Part shown: positions 33,021 to 33,184 of the stretch, piece by piece
Numbering within the stretch: position 1 is the stretch's first letter
Layout of the letters: the number at the start of each line of letters is the position of its first letter
DNA from: Candidatus Scatosoma pullicola
GTDB lineage: Bacteria > Bacillota > Clostridia > Christensenellales > Borkfalkiaceae
DNA: 33,184 nt
NCBI GenBank assembly: GCA_018712725.1
Contig: DVGN01000004.1
Span: 1-33,184 of the forward strand
Direction of reading: 5' to 3'
Position numbers and translations under genes: made by a program
The notes under the pieces: model-generated
Told to the model about the DNA's origin: nothing
Databases searched by the model: none
The model's input: the letters and a program-made list of their open reading frames with translations, nothing else

Positions 33021-33115
33021 TGCCGCAATCGACAGCATGTGACAAAATCCGACAATAATATTGAAAATAATTAAAAATAATTCAATAAAAAATCGTCGAT
33101 ATTGAAAAGAAATTC

Positions 33116-33144
33116 TTTACAGAGGGAAGAAAAAGTAGTATAAT
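33116..33144 (+). promoter_or_regulatory. Promoter directed off the right edge
   Basis: TTTACA (33116-33121), 17-bp spacer, TATAAT (33139-33144), in an A/T-rich block (33045-33115). A CGCGCC/GGCGCG inverted repeat (about 33158-33180) lies at the start of the presumed transcript. Confidence 0.7.
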
Positions 33145-33184
33145 ATACCAGGAAATCGCGCCGAAGGACAAAAGGCGCGAAAAA

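Overview
The window is a GC-rich, densely packed bacterial segment from what looks like an anaerobic, low-branching member of the Clostridia. Evidence for that placement: an oxygen-sensitive class III ribonucleotide reductase (nrdD/nrdG), a pta-ackA acetate pathway, HPr kinase/phosphorylase, TmcAL, MutS2, the yceD-rpmF pair, Shine-Dalgarno-led starts including several TTG/GTG starts, and near-consensus sigma-A promoters. An uncultured gut Clostridia (Christensenellales-like) is my best guess; this is inference from gene content, not from a marker comparison.

Layout. 1-2357: nrdD (5' end cut by the window) and nrdG. 2350-5503: an operon whose promoter sits in an inverted repeat, encoding an O-antigen ligase-like membrane protein, an anchored protein with a SPOR-like stretch, and a diacylglycerol-type lipid kinase. 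5504-7373: tRNA-Thr(CGU) with a duplicated 3' end, two small orphan genes (a DUF6897-like protein and an AT-richer lipoprotein) and dispersed repeats. 7374-8537 (minus strand): tmcAL, the only gene on that strand. 8557-11613: pta, ackA, yceD and rpmF. 11614-12353: a 740-bp gene-free block of palindromic repeats leading to the copper gene promoter. 12354-16049: a copper P-type ATPase fused to a CopZ-like domain, a SAM methyltransferase and an ArsR-type regulator. 16074-24435: uvrC, a Cof-type HAD phosphatase, hprK, a long U32 family protein and mutS2. 24445-24971: a frameshifted TIGR04076-like gene. 25198-30546: a polysaccharide deacetylase-like protein, an M16 peptidase, a deoxyinosine glycosylase, an AlkD-like protein and tex. 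30543-33184: acpP, a small membrane protein, a YkpA/YbiT-type ABC-F ATPase and a promoter firing off the right edge.

Most of the window is housekeeping: deoxynucleotide synthesis, acetate fermentation, DNA repair (uvrC, deoxyinosine glycosylase, AlkD), carbon-source signalling (hprK) and translation. I do not see a clear undescribed multi-gene system (no CRISPR, no defence island, no biosynthetic cluster). The best leads are: (1) the CopA C-terminal metal-binding domain has its own ideally spaced Shine-Dalgarno and ATG, so one gene may make both pump and chaperone; (2) the same CopA has DKTA in place of the near-invariant DKTG phosphorylation motif; (3) the tRNA-Thr 3' end and its terminator are duplicated 147 bp downstream, with compensatory changes in the terminator stem; (4) a short motif, TATGTCTGA, recurs in two distant intergenic clusters, one overlapping the start of the U32 gene; (5) three classes of dispersed palindromic repeats are concentrated between rpmF and copA.
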